From positions 146,503 through 210,502 of the forward strand of contig NZ_JMKI01000036.1 of NCBI RefSeq assembly GCF_000712295.1: DNA of 64,000 bases, read 5' to 3'. A program made the position numbers and the translations under genes. Below are positions 33,795 to 42,717 of this stretch, piece after piece. Positions within the stretch are counted from its first letter, which is position 1; every line of letters begins with the position of its first letter. Source of the stretch: Synergistes jonesii. Its GTDB lineage: Bacteria; Synergistota; Synergistia; Synergistales; Synergistaceae. The notes below the pieces were generated by a model, which saw only the letters and a program-made list of their open reading frames with translations, did not search any database and had not been told where the DNA came from.

Positions 33795-34103
33795 TTATTC
33801 GATCTTTCCATGACCATGCTGGGTTTCTACGACCATACCAGCCCGCAGCGGCTCGACGCAAGTCCTTACGTTGACGCGTCCATCCACGGTCATCCTGCAC
33901 TCGTTACAGCGCCCGATAGCGCAGAAGATACTGCGCGGGTCGTCGTTCTTTTGACTGTAATGCAATATCACATGACCGGCGGCAAACAGAGCGGCGGCGA
34001 TAGGCTCGCCTTCAGCACCTTCCACTGGAGTCCCGTTGAAATAGAAGGTCACCATTTTCGTGCTTTCAGCTTCCCCCAGGATCGGATGATTTTTTACTCG
34101 CAT
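33795..34103 (-). CDS. [2Fe-2S] small subunit (HcnA-like)
   Basis: The ATG at 34103 with AAGGAGGTG upstream gives 102 aa. It shows FYFNGTPVEGAEGEPIAAALFA and CAIGRCNECRMTVDGRVNVRTC, the plant-type ferredoxin fold with four cysteines found in HcnA and in the small subunit of sarcosine- and opine-oxidising enzymes. It is the first gene of the dehydrogenase operon, 18 bp before the flavoprotein gene. The strong ribosome site and position make it the probable operon start. Confidence 0.88.
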   Translation of the reverse strand: MRVKNHPILGEAESTKMVTFYFNGTPVEGAEGEPIAAALFAAGHVILHYSQKNDDPRSIFCAIGRCNECRMTVDGRVNVRTCVEPLRAGMVVETQHGHGKIE

Positions 34104-34162
34104 AACAACACCTCCTTTCTGAAGCAAGATAGCCCCTCTTTGTAAATCAAAACCCACTCAAC

Positions 34163-34412
34163 TCACTCAAACTGATAAAACCGGGCGGTTTTGGATGTCT
34201 GCGGCGGTTTACCAACGGAGATACCCGCCGCTAGCTCACACAAATCAATCTTCCCCTCACACAGAAGGGGAACAGCGCGTATTCCGGCAACTCTCACGCC
34301 CGCTTTCCCGTAATCGGCGAACAGACGGCGTTCAAGAATTTTCGGCTCGCCGCTTTTGCTGACGTGCTGCATTGCGATATAAACCCGTTTTGCCCCGGCT
34401 AAGAGGCCTTAT
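34163..34412 (-). pseudogene. Relic of a CoA-transferase beta-subunit gene (C-terminal third)
   Basis: On the minus strand the frame reads AGAKRVYIAMQHVSKSGEPK, then ...CEGKIDLCELAAGISVGKPP and ends before 34163. This aligns with the C-terminal part of the intact beta subunit at 36376-37053 (SGAKKVYIAMQHMSKKGKSK ... EGGKMVLREISSQITVEE). The N-terminal two thirds and the catalytic Glu are missing. It sits between the sodium symporter gene and the dehydrogenase operon. Confidence 0.72.
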
Positions 34413-34626
34413 GGCTCCTCTCAAGCCGAGCGTTTTTCCTATAAATTAAATTTCAAGAGAATATGATGCTTTGGTAATAATAGTTCGTCTATCGCCGAGA
34501 GTTCCCCGCGAACTGTTGCGGTACTCGTTCTCTCTTCTAATACAATTAAGTAAGTATAAGTCTGACCAAGCCCCCAGATAGCCTTTATCTAAGGATTTTT
34601 ATATCATATCGTTTTTGTCAGCGCTG

Positions 34627-36078
34627 TCAGTCGGCAATCTCCCCGCTTTCGTGAATTTTTGACACGAGCTCCATTATTTTAGGATCTGTCGGCGCGGTGA
34701 AGTTGCTGGCGACAAAGAGCACGACGAAGCTGATGGGGATGGCTACCAGCACATGGGAAAGAGGCGGCATTTTTGTAAACCAGAGAAGGTAACAGTAGCT
34801 GATCCCCCCGGACAGGCAGCTCAACAAAGCCGCCCGAGGCGTGGCCTTTTTCCACCATATTCCTAAAAGTATCGGGGCTAGCAGAGAAGAGCCGAGCAAA
34901 CCGACCGCCGCAGTATACAGCATGGTAAGGAGCTTCGGCGGATTCAGCGCGAAATAGATCGCCAGCACCCCGGCTATCCAGGTTATGATCAGCCCCATGC
35001 GCACTACCTTTTTGTCGGTAGCATCCTTATTGATATGTTTTTTGTATATATCGTTGACGGCCGCGCTGCTGACGGCGAGAATGAGCGCGTCGGTGGTGGA
35101 CATCACGGCCGCCATGACGGCCGCTACGGCGATCCCTCTCATTATGGTGTTCGGCAGGAAATATTCCATCACCCTGAGAAAGACGGTATCCGCATCTTTG
35201 AGGTTCGGGAAGAGGACGTGTCCGGCAGAAGCGACCGCGAGGACGCCGACGACCGTCAGAATGGCGTAGAAGACCATGGAATAGTTCAGAGAGAGTTTTG
35301 CCGAGTAAGAGTCTCTGGCTGTGAAGACTCTCATTACCAGATGCGGGACTGTGCAGCCGGCGATGAGCCAGACGACGAAAGCGCCGGCATAGCTTATGAA
35401 CGACATCTCTTTTAAATGGCCGAAGGCGGGGCTGGCGGCGGTCGCCTTCCCCAGCAGGGGAGTTACTCCGCCAAAGGAGGCGAAGACGACGAGGGAGAGC
35501 AAGATGACTACGGCGAACATCAGGATGCCCTGTAATACGTCGGTCAATGTTATCGCCCACATTCCGCCGATTGAGACGTAGAGGGTGAAGACTATCGCCG
35601 TTATTATCACCGCATAATGATACGGCAGCCCCAGCAGATATACGACGGTGATGCCGGCGGCTTTAAGCTGAGCGACGATATATACTTCCATCGCGACCAT
35701 AATTATGAGAGGAACGACGATGCTCAGCGCTTTATTGTTATACCTTATATTCAGGTACTCCGGAACGGTGCGGACCTTTAGATCTCTCAAATGCTCCGCC
35801 ACCAGGATCGCCGCGAAGGGAAAGCCTACGACGGCCCCGGCGTACATGGCAAAGACGTAAGGGACTCCGGCGTTGTAGGCGAGGCCGTTGACGCCCAATA
35901 TGGAGCCGCCGCTGCCAAGCGCGGCCATCAGCGCCCACGAATTGGCGAATGTTCCTATCTTTCTCCCGGCGACCCAATAATCGTCCGAGGAAGAAGAAAC
36001 TTTCCTGCTGGCCCATATTCCGATTATTATACAAATAAGGATATAAGATACAGTAAGCGACAGTTCGACAATTTTCAT
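34627..36078 (-). CDS. Sodium:solute symporter (SSS family)
   Basis: A 483-aa protein with about 13 helices. The SSS features are DDYWVAGRKIGTFANSWALM near the N-terminus, ALGSGGSILGVNGLAY and the later MSTTDALILAVSSAAVNDIYK sodium-site region. The start at 36078 has AAGGAGCG upstream and lies 15 bp after a YhdT-like gene, the arrangement seen for pantothenate permease PanF. Here, however, the pair belongs to a thiolase/CoA-transferase operon, so a short-chain carboxylate or keto acid is a more likely substrate. It ends the operon. Confidence 0.87.
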   Translation of the reverse strand: MKIVELSLTVSYILICIIIGIWASRKVSSSSDDYWVAGRKIGTFANSWALMAALGSGGSILGVNGLAYNAGVPYVFAMYAGAVVGFPFAAILVAEHLRDLKVRTVPEYLNIRYNNKALSIVVPLIIMVAMEVYIVAQLKAAGITVVYLLGLPYHYAVIITAIVFTLYVSIGGMWAITLTDVLQGILMFAVVILLSLVVFASFGGVTPLLGKATAASPAFGHLKEMSFISYAGAFVVWLIAGCTVPHLVMRVFTARDSYSAKLSLNYSMVFYAILTVVGVLAVASAGHVLFPNLKDADTVFLRVMEYFLPNTIMRGIAVAAVMAAVMSTTDALILAVSSAAVNDIYKKHINKDATDKKVVRMGLIITWIAGVLAIYFALNPPKLLTMLYTAAVGLLGSSLLAPILLGIWWKKATPRAALLSCLSGGISYCYLLWFTKMPPLSHVLVAIPISFVVLFVASNFTAPTDPKIMELVSKIHESGEIAD

Positions 36079-36093
36079 ATAAAATTCGCTCCT

Positions 36094-36297
36094 TTATTTA
36101 CTATCCTTGCTCTTGAGTACGAAGAAAAGGGTGACGAGCGGAGCCGCGAACATTAAAAGTCCCTGCACCCAGCCGAAGAGCGCGATCCCGTATATCAACG
36201 ATGTCGATCTGATAGGCAAAAAAGATATGACACACAAAATCACCAGCGCGACAAAACAGATGAAGTCAGTTTTTTTCATTGAAAACCAGTTGTTCAT
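36094..36297 (-). CDS. Small membrane protein, YhdT/DUF997 family
   Basis: A 67-aa protein with two membrane helices (DFICFVALVILCVISFLPI and IALFGWVQGLLMFAAPLVTLFFVL). It immediately precedes an SSS symporter gene, as is usual for DUF997/YhdT, and is presumed to be an accessory subunit of that transporter. The start ATG at 36297 has GGAAGGGGCG upstream. Confidence 0.8.
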   Translation of the reverse strand: MNNWFSMKKTDFICFVALVILCVISFLPIRSTSLIYGIALFGWVQGLLMFAAPLVTLFFVLKSKDSK

Positions 36298-36375
36298 TTT
36301 TTCGCCCCTTCCAACTTAACAAACTAAAGATAATTTGAGCTATTTCGTCTGCTCCTTATCTGACTTTACTTGCAA

Positions 36376-37053
36376 TCAAAAACGCCCGAGCTCTTCGGAG
36401 ACGGCAAAAGAGGCTTCTGTGATCTCTTTTAATTCCTCCACGGTTATCTGACTGGATATTTCCCTGAGAACCATCTTTCCCCCTTCAAAGCGGAATGAAG
36501 CGTATTCTGTGACGATCACGTCGGCCGCGCCGTAGCCGGTTATCGGCAAAGCACATTTTTTTACAATTTTGCTTTTACCTTTTTTAGACATGTGCTGCAT
36601 CGCTATATAGACTTTTTTAGCGCCCGATACCAAGTCCATCGCGCCGCCTACGCCGAGCATTTTGCCGTTGGGGATTATCCAGTTGGCGATGTTGCCTTCT
36701 TCGTCCACTTCGAACGCTCCGATGACGGTCGCGTCGACGTGTCCGCCGCGGATCATTCCAAAAGAGTCGGCGCTGTTCATATAGCTGCATCCCTTCGTCT
36801 CCGTGACCTTTACCCTACTGGCGTTTATCAGCAACGGGTCGATATGGGCCTCGTCCGCCACGGGCCCCACTCCCAACATGCCGTTTTCGGCCTGCAAGAA
36901 AACTCGCTTGCTCGTTATGTAATCAGCCACCATCGTGGGGATGCCGACGCCGAGATTGATAAACAAGTCGTGTCCTCTGCTCATTTCATCAAATTCTTTG
37001 GCGATGTATTTCGCTATTCTGACCTTCGCATCTTCTTCCGTAAAAGTAAACAT
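36376..37053 (-). CDS. atoA: 3-oxoacid/acetate CoA-transferase, beta subunit
   Basis: The ATG at 37053, with AAGGAG located in the end of the alpha gene, is chosen over the upstream TTG. The 225-aa product has the catalytic Glu in QAENGMLGVGP (E56) and the LGVGIPT loop, plus VGGAMDLVSGAKKVYIAMQH. Family I CoA-transferases move CoA between short-chain acids, such as acetoacetyl-CoA and acetate, butyrate or succinate. It lies 2 bp after the alpha-subunit gene, so it is translationally coupled. Confidence 0.92.
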   Translation of the reverse strand: MFTFTEEDAKVRIAKYIAKEFDEMSRGHDLFINLGVGIPTMVADYITSKRVFLQAENGMLGVGPVADEAHIDPLLINASRVKVTETKGCSYMNSADSFGMIRGGHVDATVIGAFEVDEEGNIANWIIPNGKMLGVGGAMDLVSGAKKVYIAMQHMSKKGKSKIVKKCALPITGYGAADVIVTEYASFRFEGGKMVLREISSQITVEELKEITEASFAVSEELGRF

Positions 37054-37055
37054 TT

Positions 37056-37724
37056 CTAACAACTCCTTAATACGATTGCGTCTACATAGATATGCGGCGT
37101 TACGATGCTCTCGGGGTCAAGGGCTCCCGCCGGCACTATCTCTCCCACCTCGGCTATCACCGTTTGAGCGGCCGTCGCCATTACAGGGTTGAAATTTCTG
37201 GCGGTCTTGTGGTAAACGAGGTTTCCCAGCTCATCGGCTTTATCGGCGCAAATGAGGGCTACGTCGCCCCGGATGGCCTCCTGGAGCAGATACGTTTCTC
37301 CGTCGAATTCTTTTGTCTCTCTGCCTTTCGCAAGCTCCGTGCCCACCGCCGTTTTGGTGTAGAAGCCGGCGCTTCCTACTCCGGCCGCCCTTATGCCTTC
37401 TGCGAACGACCCCTGGGGTATAAGCTCTACGGTGATTTCGCCGGCGTTGTACGCCGCTGCGACTTCGGTGTTCCAATTGTAATAAGTGCCGATGAGCCCC
37501 TTTATTTTCTTTTTGGTCAGCAGCTGCCCCAAGCCTATGTTGGGGGAGCCTAGATCATTGCTTATTATCGTAAGCTCTTTTTTATCGCTTTCTACCAGCG
37601 CTTTGATGAGCTGTTTCGGATCGCCGGCGTTGCCGAAGCCGCTGATGAATATTTTGTCTCCGTCTTTTATCAATCCGATCGCTTCCTCAAAAGAACGAAG
37701 CTTCGTGCATTCTATTTTGTTCAT
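37056..37724 (-). CDS. atoD: 3-oxoacid/acetate CoA-transferase, alpha subunit
   Basis: The start chosen is the ATG at 37724 (GGGGGGTG upstream), giving 222 aa. A GTG three codons earlier is possible. The family I alpha subunit is recognised by DGDKIFISGFGNAGDPKQLI, TIISNDLGSPNIGLGQLL, ELIPQGSFAEGIRAAGVG, GFYTKTAVGT and ADKADELGNLVYHKTARNFN. Together with the beta subunit it forms a heterotetramer. It lies between the thiolase gene (20 bp) and the beta-subunit gene. Confidence 0.92.
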   Translation of the reverse strand: MNKIECTKLRSFEEAIGLIKDGDKIFISGFGNAGDPKQLIKALVESDKKELTIISNDLGSPNIGLGQLLTKKKIKGLIGTYYNWNTEVAAAYNAGEITVELIPQGSFAEGIRAAGVGSAGFYTKTAVGTELAKGRETKEFDGETYLLQEAIRGDVALICADKADELGNLVYHKTARNFNPVMATAAQTVIAEVGEIVPAGALDPESIVTPHIYVDAIVLRSC

Positions 37725-37744
37725 CCCCTGCACCCCCCAGCCGT

Positions 37745-38944
37745 TTAGATTCTTTCAAAGGCCATGGCCATTCCCAGCCCGCCTGCGACGCAGATCGTCG
37801 CCAGCCCGTAGCGGACGCCTCTTTTCTGCATTTCATAAAGCAAGGTGGTCGTGATTCTGGAGCCGGAGCATCCGAGAGGATGCCCCAACGCGATGGCACC
37901 GCCGTTGACGTTGACTATCTCTCTGTTTAATCCGAGTTCGTTTATACAGGCGACCGACTGCGCCGCGAACGCCTCGTTGAGTTCTATGAGCTCGAAGTCT
38001 TCGAGTTTGAGCTTTTGCGGCTCAAGTATTTTCATCAGCTTGCGCGTGGCGGCCACCGGTCCTATTCCCATTATGCGCGGGTCCACTCCCACGGCGCACC
38101 CTGCGATGATGCGCGCCATGGGCTTCAGCCCGAGTTCTTCTACCTTTTCTTTTGACGCCACCAGCACCGCGGCCGCCCCGTCGTTGCGTCCCGACGCGTT
38201 CCCCGCGGTCACGAAGCCGTTTGGGAATACGGTTTTCAGTTTCGAAAGTTTTTCCATGTTGGTGTTGCGTTTGGGGAATTCGTCCGTGTCGAAAATAATC
38301 GGGTCTTTCTTGCGCTGCGGAACGATTACAGGTACGATCTCGTCTTTAAAGCGCCCGGAATCGATCGCGGCGACGGCCCTCGTCTGGCTTTCCAGAGCGA
38401 ATTCGTCCTGCGCCTCGCGGGATATGTCGAATTGCCTCGCTATGTTGTCGGCGGTCTGAATCATCGAGAATGTCCCGTAGATGTCGTTGGGCTGGCTTTT
38501 AGGCTGGCTTTCTATATTGGGGTCTACAAATACGCCGTTGCCGTTGCCGACCCCGAATCTGGCGTTGCGGACGTAAAAGGGGGCCGTGCTCATGCTCTCT
38601 ACTCCGCCCGTCAGAACGATGTCCGAATATCCGCACTGAATTTGCTGCATGCCGTTGAGTATAGCCTGCATCCCGGAGGCGCATTGGCGGTGAACGGTGT
38701 ATGCCGGCGTCGACTCCGGGATCTGCAGCATGAGAGACACGACTCTTGCAATGTTGGGGGCGTCCGTTGTCTGCTTCGCCTGCCCGCAAATTACCTCGTC
38801 GATTATGTCTCTGTTGATGCCAGCTTTGTTTATGGCCCCTTCGAGGGCGACCCGCAGCAGCTCTTCGGGCTGCGTGTTCTTCAGGGTTCCGCCAATCGAT
38901 CCGACGGCCGTTCTCGCCGCCGAAGCCACATACACTTCATTCAT
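37745..38944 (-). CDS. atoB: Acetyl-CoA acetyltransferase (thiolase)
   Basis: A 399-aa thiolase with all active residues: nucleophile C88 in VHRQCASGMQA, the NEAFAAQ motif, H355 in GGAIALGHPLGCSGSR and C385 in CVAGGLGMA. It is the first gene of the operon thiolase - CoA-transferase alpha - beta - YhdT - symporter. The order suggests import of a keto or short-chain acid, activation by CoA transfer and thiolytic cleavage to acetyl-CoA. The operon diverges from a PucR-type regulator, its likely controller. Confidence 0.93.
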   Translation of the reverse strand: MNEVYVASAARTAVGSIGGTLKNTQPEELLRVALEGAINKAGINRDIIDEVICGQAKQTTDAPNIARVVSLMLQIPESTPAYTVHRQCASGMQAILNGMQQIQCGYSDIVLTGGVESMSTAPFYVRNARFGVGNGNGVFVDPNIESQPKSQPNDIYGTFSMIQTADNIARQFDISREAQDEFALESQTRAVAAIDSGRFKDEIVPVIVPQRKKDPIIFDTDEFPKRNTNMEKLSKLKTVFPNGFVTAGNASGRNDGAAAVLVASKEKVEELGLKPMARIIAGCAVGVDPRIMGIGPVAATRKLMKILEPQKLKLEDFELIELNEAFAAQSVACINELGLNREIVNVNGGAIALGHPLGCSGSRITTTLLYEMQKRGVRYGLATICVAGGLGMAMAFERI

Positions 38945-39291
38945 TGTTTACCATCGACCTTTCATCGTGTGCTGCGGACGTCTTGATTATTCGTAATATA
39001 TCAAACGCCCCTGTAAACTCAGGTAATTTATCTATGCTTATGGTATCTATGGATAATTATTTTAAAAATGTTTTGTGAAATAAAAATCAGAGGGCTTTTT
39101 TGTAACGCAACACAAATCATTCGATAGTGCTACAATAGGCGTGGTCGAAATAATGCGGCTATAAGGCGTCCTTTCGTTTATATATATTTTAATTTGTATA
39201 AATAAATAAAAAATATGCTATGTTTTTATATGAAAATAAAAAGAATGAAATAAAACATCCTTTTATAATATAGGCGAGAGGAGGGAAAGTC
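38945..39291. promoter_or_regulatory. Divergent control region between the thiolase operon and pucR-type gene
   Basis: A 347-bp, strongly AT-rich region (especially 39170-39270) without genes. It must contain the promoters for both directions and probably the PucR-type operator. I could not single out one convincing -35/-10 pair or palindrome. Confidence 0.5.
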
Positions 39292-40878
39292 GTGCGTGAG
39301 TTTATAGATGTCGAATGGCTTACGGAAATATCCATGTTCAAAAATCATATAAGGCTCGTCGCCGGCAAGGGAGGGCTCGACCGCCACGTGACATATGTAA
39401 CTGTGCAAGAAGCGCCTGACTTTTATAAACAAATCGAAGGCGGGGAGTTCGTCCTTTCCACGTGGTATGCCTTCAAGGATGATATGGACGCAGGGCTCGA
39501 CGCCATACGCAACCTGTGCGGCATGGCCTCCGGGGTCTGCATCAAGGTCAATAGGTTTATCGATAAGCTGCCGCCGGAGTATCTAAAGTGCGCGGATGAG
39601 TTCAACCTCCCGCTGTTCATCGTGGACAAGAGCGTCAAATTCCGCGAGATCATAAAAAGCATTACCCTTGAGATCAATATGGCGCACGTCAACGTTTTGG
39701 TTCAATTGAACGATTATTATACATACCTCTTCCAAACGGCCCTGGAAAACGGGAGCGCCGATTCCATGCTGCTCGACTTCGCCAAACGCTCCGGATTGAT
39801 CGCGATTACGGTTTCCGCGGATTTTAAACAGCTACGCGGTATGCGCTCATTTCAAAAGCTGCCCGAGCATGAATACAGGCTTCAGGTTATAAAGGATATT
39901 ATCAGCCTGAACTCCAGCCCCGTGAAATATTTCTGTGAAAATGAGTACCACATTTTCCCGTGTATCGCGCGAGGGTACTGCTACGGCTATCTAGTCGTGC
40001 TGAGCGCCAATATGTTGTCAGAACGCCAGCGTCTGTATATCGCCCAGCTGGTCAATATCATAACGATAAAATGGCTCGATCGGCAGGAGAAAGAGAACGA
40101 TACGCTGCTTTCTCTGTTGGAGATGATTCTAAACAGTCCGGAAAAGGATCAGGAGCGTATAATTCAGTTTTTTAATAAGAAGTCGATAGATTATACTTCC
40201 GGGATACGAGCTATTCAAATAAAATACGACAAACCCAATAAAAGCGACACTAAGGTCAATTTCGCAGTGGTCCAGCGTTTCTTGGCCGACATGATCGCGA
40301 TAAAGCCAAATCTCTTATATATATGGGATAAGCCGGCCGACTCCTTTACTCTTCTGATAGATAAGCAGACCCGGGAAGGAGACGACCTTTCTCACGGCTT
40401 TTTGCACAGCGTCGCGAAGATTTCGGAGAACTACAGGGATATATCGGTGTCGATCGGACCGGTGGTGACGGCTGTTTCTGATATCCGAGTCAGCATAAAG
40501 ATGGCGAAAAACTCTTTCTTATTCAAGAGCGGCGATGAGTCGAACGTCATATGTTATAAGGAAAACTTGATGCAGTTTGCGCTGCTCGGAGGCGCCGATT
40601 CGAGAGAAAGCGATTTTTTCCTGGAGTATACGATAATACCTTTGATAGAACACGACCGCTGCCATGACGACCTTATTATGGAGACGCTTTCCTGCGTGGT
40701 TGAAAACGCTACTTTGGAGCAGGCCGCCAAAAAGCAAAATATCCACGTCAATTCCGTCCGCTATCGATTGCAAAAAATTAAAAATATATGCGGTTTGGAT
40801 TTTTTTAATCAAAACGAAAAATATATTATGATAATCGCCTATATGATTTATAAAAACAGAAAAAAATATTGTTACTGA
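39292..40878 (+). CDS. PucR-family transcriptional regulator
   Basis: The GTG start at 39292 with GAGGAGGG upstream gives 528 aa. An N-terminal PucR sensory domain (about 5-125, VTYVTVQEAPDFYKQIEGGEF ... LPLFIVDKSVKFREII) is followed by a variable middle region and the C-terminal helix-turn-helix (TLEQAAKKQNIHVNSVRYRL) near residue 490. Such regulators control use of purines, amino acids or carboxylates, usually as activators of a neighbouring operon. Here the neighbour is the thiolase/CoA-transferase operon. It ends at a bidirectional terminator shared with gdhA. Confidence 0.87.
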   Translation: MREFIDVEWLTEISMFKNHIRLVAGKGGLDRHVTYVTVQEAPDFYKQIEGGEFVLSTWYAFKDDMDAGLDAIRNLCGMASGVCIKVNRFIDKLPPEYLKCADEFNLPLFIVDKSVKFREIIKSITLEINMAHVNVLVQLNDYYTYLFQTALENGSADSMLLDFAKRSGLIAITVSADFKQLRGMRSFQKLPEHEYRLQVIKDIISLNSSPVKYFCENEYHIFPCIARGYCYGYLVVLSANMLSERQRLYIAQLVNIITIKWLDRQEKENDTLLSLLEMILNSPEKDQERIIQFFNKKSIDYTSGIRAIQIKYDKPNKSDTKVNFAVVQRFLADMIAIKPNLLYIWDKPADSFTLLIDKQTREGDDLSHGFLHSVAKISENYRDISVSIGPVVTAVSDIRVSIKMAKNSFLFKSGDESNVICYKENLMQFALLGGADSRESDFFLEYTIIPLIEHDRCHDDLIMETLSCVVENATLEQAAKKQNIHVNSVRYRLQKIKNICGLDFFNQNEKYIMIIAYMIYKNRKKYCY

Positions 40879-40898
40879 CGCAGAACAACGGCCCAAAC

Positions 40899-40929
40899 AA
40901 AAAGGACGGGCAAGAGCCCGTCCTTTTTA
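40899..40929. terminator. Bidirectional terminator between pucR-type gene and gdhA
   Basis: AAAAAGGACGGGC-AAGA-GCCCGTCCTTTTT is a near-perfect hairpin with A/T runs on both sides. It lies 20 bp after each of the two converging stop codons. Confidence 0.9.
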
Positions 40930-40948
40930 TAAATAGCAGGCTTTTCTA

Positions 40949-42226
40949 TTAGAGGAAGAAGCCCTTCGTCCTGAGCCCGTCGGCGACGCGCTTGATCGCG
41001 ACGAGGAAGGCCGCGCGGCGCATCTTGACGTTGTGCTCCTCTGCGTAGTCCCAAACTCTCTTGAAGTTGTCCTTCATGATCGGGACTAAGCGGCTGTTGT
41101 ACTCTTCCTCCGTCCAGAAGAAACCGGCGAGGTCCTGTACCCATTCAAAGTATGAGCCGATGACGCCGCCGCTGTTCGCGAGGAAGTCGGGGACCACGAG
41201 GATCCCGCGCTCGTCGAGAATCTTGTCGCCTTCCGGCTTTGTCGGGCCGTTGGCGCCTTCGACGATATATTTGCATTTCAGCTTGCCGGCGTTCTTTTCG
41301 TTGATGACGCCTTCAAGGGCGCAAGGTGAAAGAACGAGGCACTCCTGCTCGAGGATCGCGTTGCCGTCCATCTTCTGGAGGCCGGGCTCGTCGTATCCTT
41401 CAAGGATGCGTTTCGGATGCTTCTCGACGTGCGCCTTGGCGGCGACGACGTCGATTCCCTTCGGGTTGTAGTAGCCGCCGGTGATGTCGCTGATGCCGAC
41501 GATCTTGCAGCCGGCCTGCTGCAGGAAGAGCGCGTTGTAATGTCCGACGTTGCCGAAGCCCTGTACGATGACCGTCGCGTCTTTCGGATCGATGCCTTTT
41601 CTCTTGAGCAGTTCGAGGACGCACGTCGAAACGCCGAGCCCCGTCGCCGCGGTGCGGCCTTTCGAGCCCCAGTATGTGATAGGCTTGCCGGTTACGACGC
41701 CCGGTTCGAGTTTACCGCGGAGCTTGGATATCGTGTCCATGATCCAGACCATTTCAGGGCCGCCCGTGTTGACGTCCGGCGCCGGAACGTCCGTCCAGTC
41801 GCCGATGAACGGGGCGATGCGCGCCGCGAACGTGCGGGTCATCATTTCGCGCTCGCGCGGCGAGAGTTCGAACGGGTCCACGGCTATGCCGCCCTTGCCT
41901 CCGCCGTAGGGGATGCCGGCGAGCGAGCATTTCCATGTCATAAGGCTTGCAAGAGCTTCGCACTCTTCAAGGTTGACATCGGGGTGGAAGCGAAGCCCGC
42001 CCTTCGCGGGTCCGCAGACCGTCGAATGCTGTACGCGATAACCGTTGAAGACCCTGACGGAACCGTCGTCCATCTTGACGGGCACGGATACGCAGATCGC
42101 GCGCTCCGGACGGCTCAAGACCTCGACGAGCCCGTCTTCAAGTCCCATTTCTTCTGCTGCCGAATAAAAGTTCTGCAAAGCGGTGTGAAGAAGAACATTC
42201 GTGGAAGTGCGTTTCTGTACGGCCAT
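40949..42226 (-). CDS. gdhA: Glutamate dehydrogenase
   Basis: The ATG at 42226 with AAGGAGG upstream gives 425 aa. It is a hexameric-type Glu/Leu/Phe/Val dehydrogenase: the substrate region CGPAKGGLRFHPDV, catalytic Lys region IPYGGGKGGIAVDP, WTDVPAPDVNTG and the Rossmann motif VIVQGFGNVGHYNALFL. The DFLANSGGVIGSYFEW signature near the C-terminus is also present. It interconverts glutamate with 2-oxoglutarate and ammonia; in an amino acid fermenter it works in the deaminating direction. It is a single gene ending at the shared terminator. Confidence 0.94.
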   Translation of the reverse strand: MAVQKRTSTNVLLHTALQNFYSAAEEMGLEDGLVEVLSRPERAICVSVPVKMDDGSVRVFNGYRVQHSTVCGPAKGGLRFHPDVNLEECEALASLMTWKCSLAGIPYGGGKGGIAVDPFELSPREREMMTRTFAARIAPFIGDWTDVPAPDVNTGGPEMVWIMDTISKLRGKLEPGVVTGKPITYWGSKGRTAATGLGVSTCVLELLKRKGIDPKDATVIVQGFGNVGHYNALFLQQAGCKIVGISDITGGYYNPKGIDVVAAKAHVEKHPKRILEGYDEPGLQKMDGNAILEQECLVLSPCALEGVINEKNAGKLKCKYIVEGANGPTKPEGDKILDERGILVVPDFLANSGGVIGSYFEWVQDLAGFFWTEEEYNSRLVPIMKDNFKRVWDYAEEHNVKMRRAAFLVAIKRVADGLRTKGFFL

Positions 42227-42632
42227 ACAAAAAACCTCCTTGATATTTAGCCCTTTCGGGGCGATACTCCGAACTGCGCCACTTACGGCGCAACTCATCT
42301 GCTTTATTATTTTATTCCCTATCACTTTTTCCGTAAAGGGGAGCGGATAAGGTTATATTTGTGAAATCCAGAAAATAACATAAAATTTGTAAATTTTCGC
42401 ACCGAGACTTAGATAAAAAAGGAAGAATTTGTCATATAGAACAAACTTCCTGCGAAAATAAATCCGCCTTAAGCGCCGCTAGCTAAAATGTTCCGGCTGC
42501 GTTTTGCGTACTTTGCCGCCGGCGGGGTGCAGCCGCGCTTTTTGCGGCTTGTGTTTTTCGCTGGGCCTTTCGGCGTTTGCTAAAAAGGCTTGACTAATCA
42601 AATATTTTTTTATATACTTTCCGATGTTGAGC
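42227..42632. other. Intergenic region between gdhA and tRNA-Leu
   Basis: There is no supported protein gene. The part at 42290-42420 is AT-rich and probably holds the gdhA promoter (minus strand). A bulged hairpin at 42421-42450 is followed by six T residues on the minus strand, but no minus-strand gene lies upstream of it, so its role is unclear. Confidence 0.4.
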
Positions 42633-42717
42633 GCCGGGGTGGTGGAAATGGTAGACACGCACGTTTGAGGGGCGTGTGGGGCAACCCGTACGAGTTCAAT
42701 TCTCGTCTCCGGCACCA
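42633..42717 (+). tRNA. tRNA-Leu (anticodon GAG)
   Basis: An 85-nt class II tRNA. The acceptor stem GCCGGGG pairs with CTCCGGC and is followed by ACCA with the CCA encoded. The D-arm region has the typical GGAAATGGTAGACA. The anticodon arm is CACGT-TTGAGGG-GCGTG with anticodon GAG. The long variable arm (GGGGCAACCC-like) is typical of leucine tRNAs, and the T-arm CGAGTTCAATTCTCG is canonical. Confidence 0.95.

Noticed and set aside
42421..42450. Hairpin with six T residues on the minus strand
   Set aside because: No minus-strand gene lies upstream of it and it is far from the gdhA start; the stem is bulged, so I did not call it a terminator.
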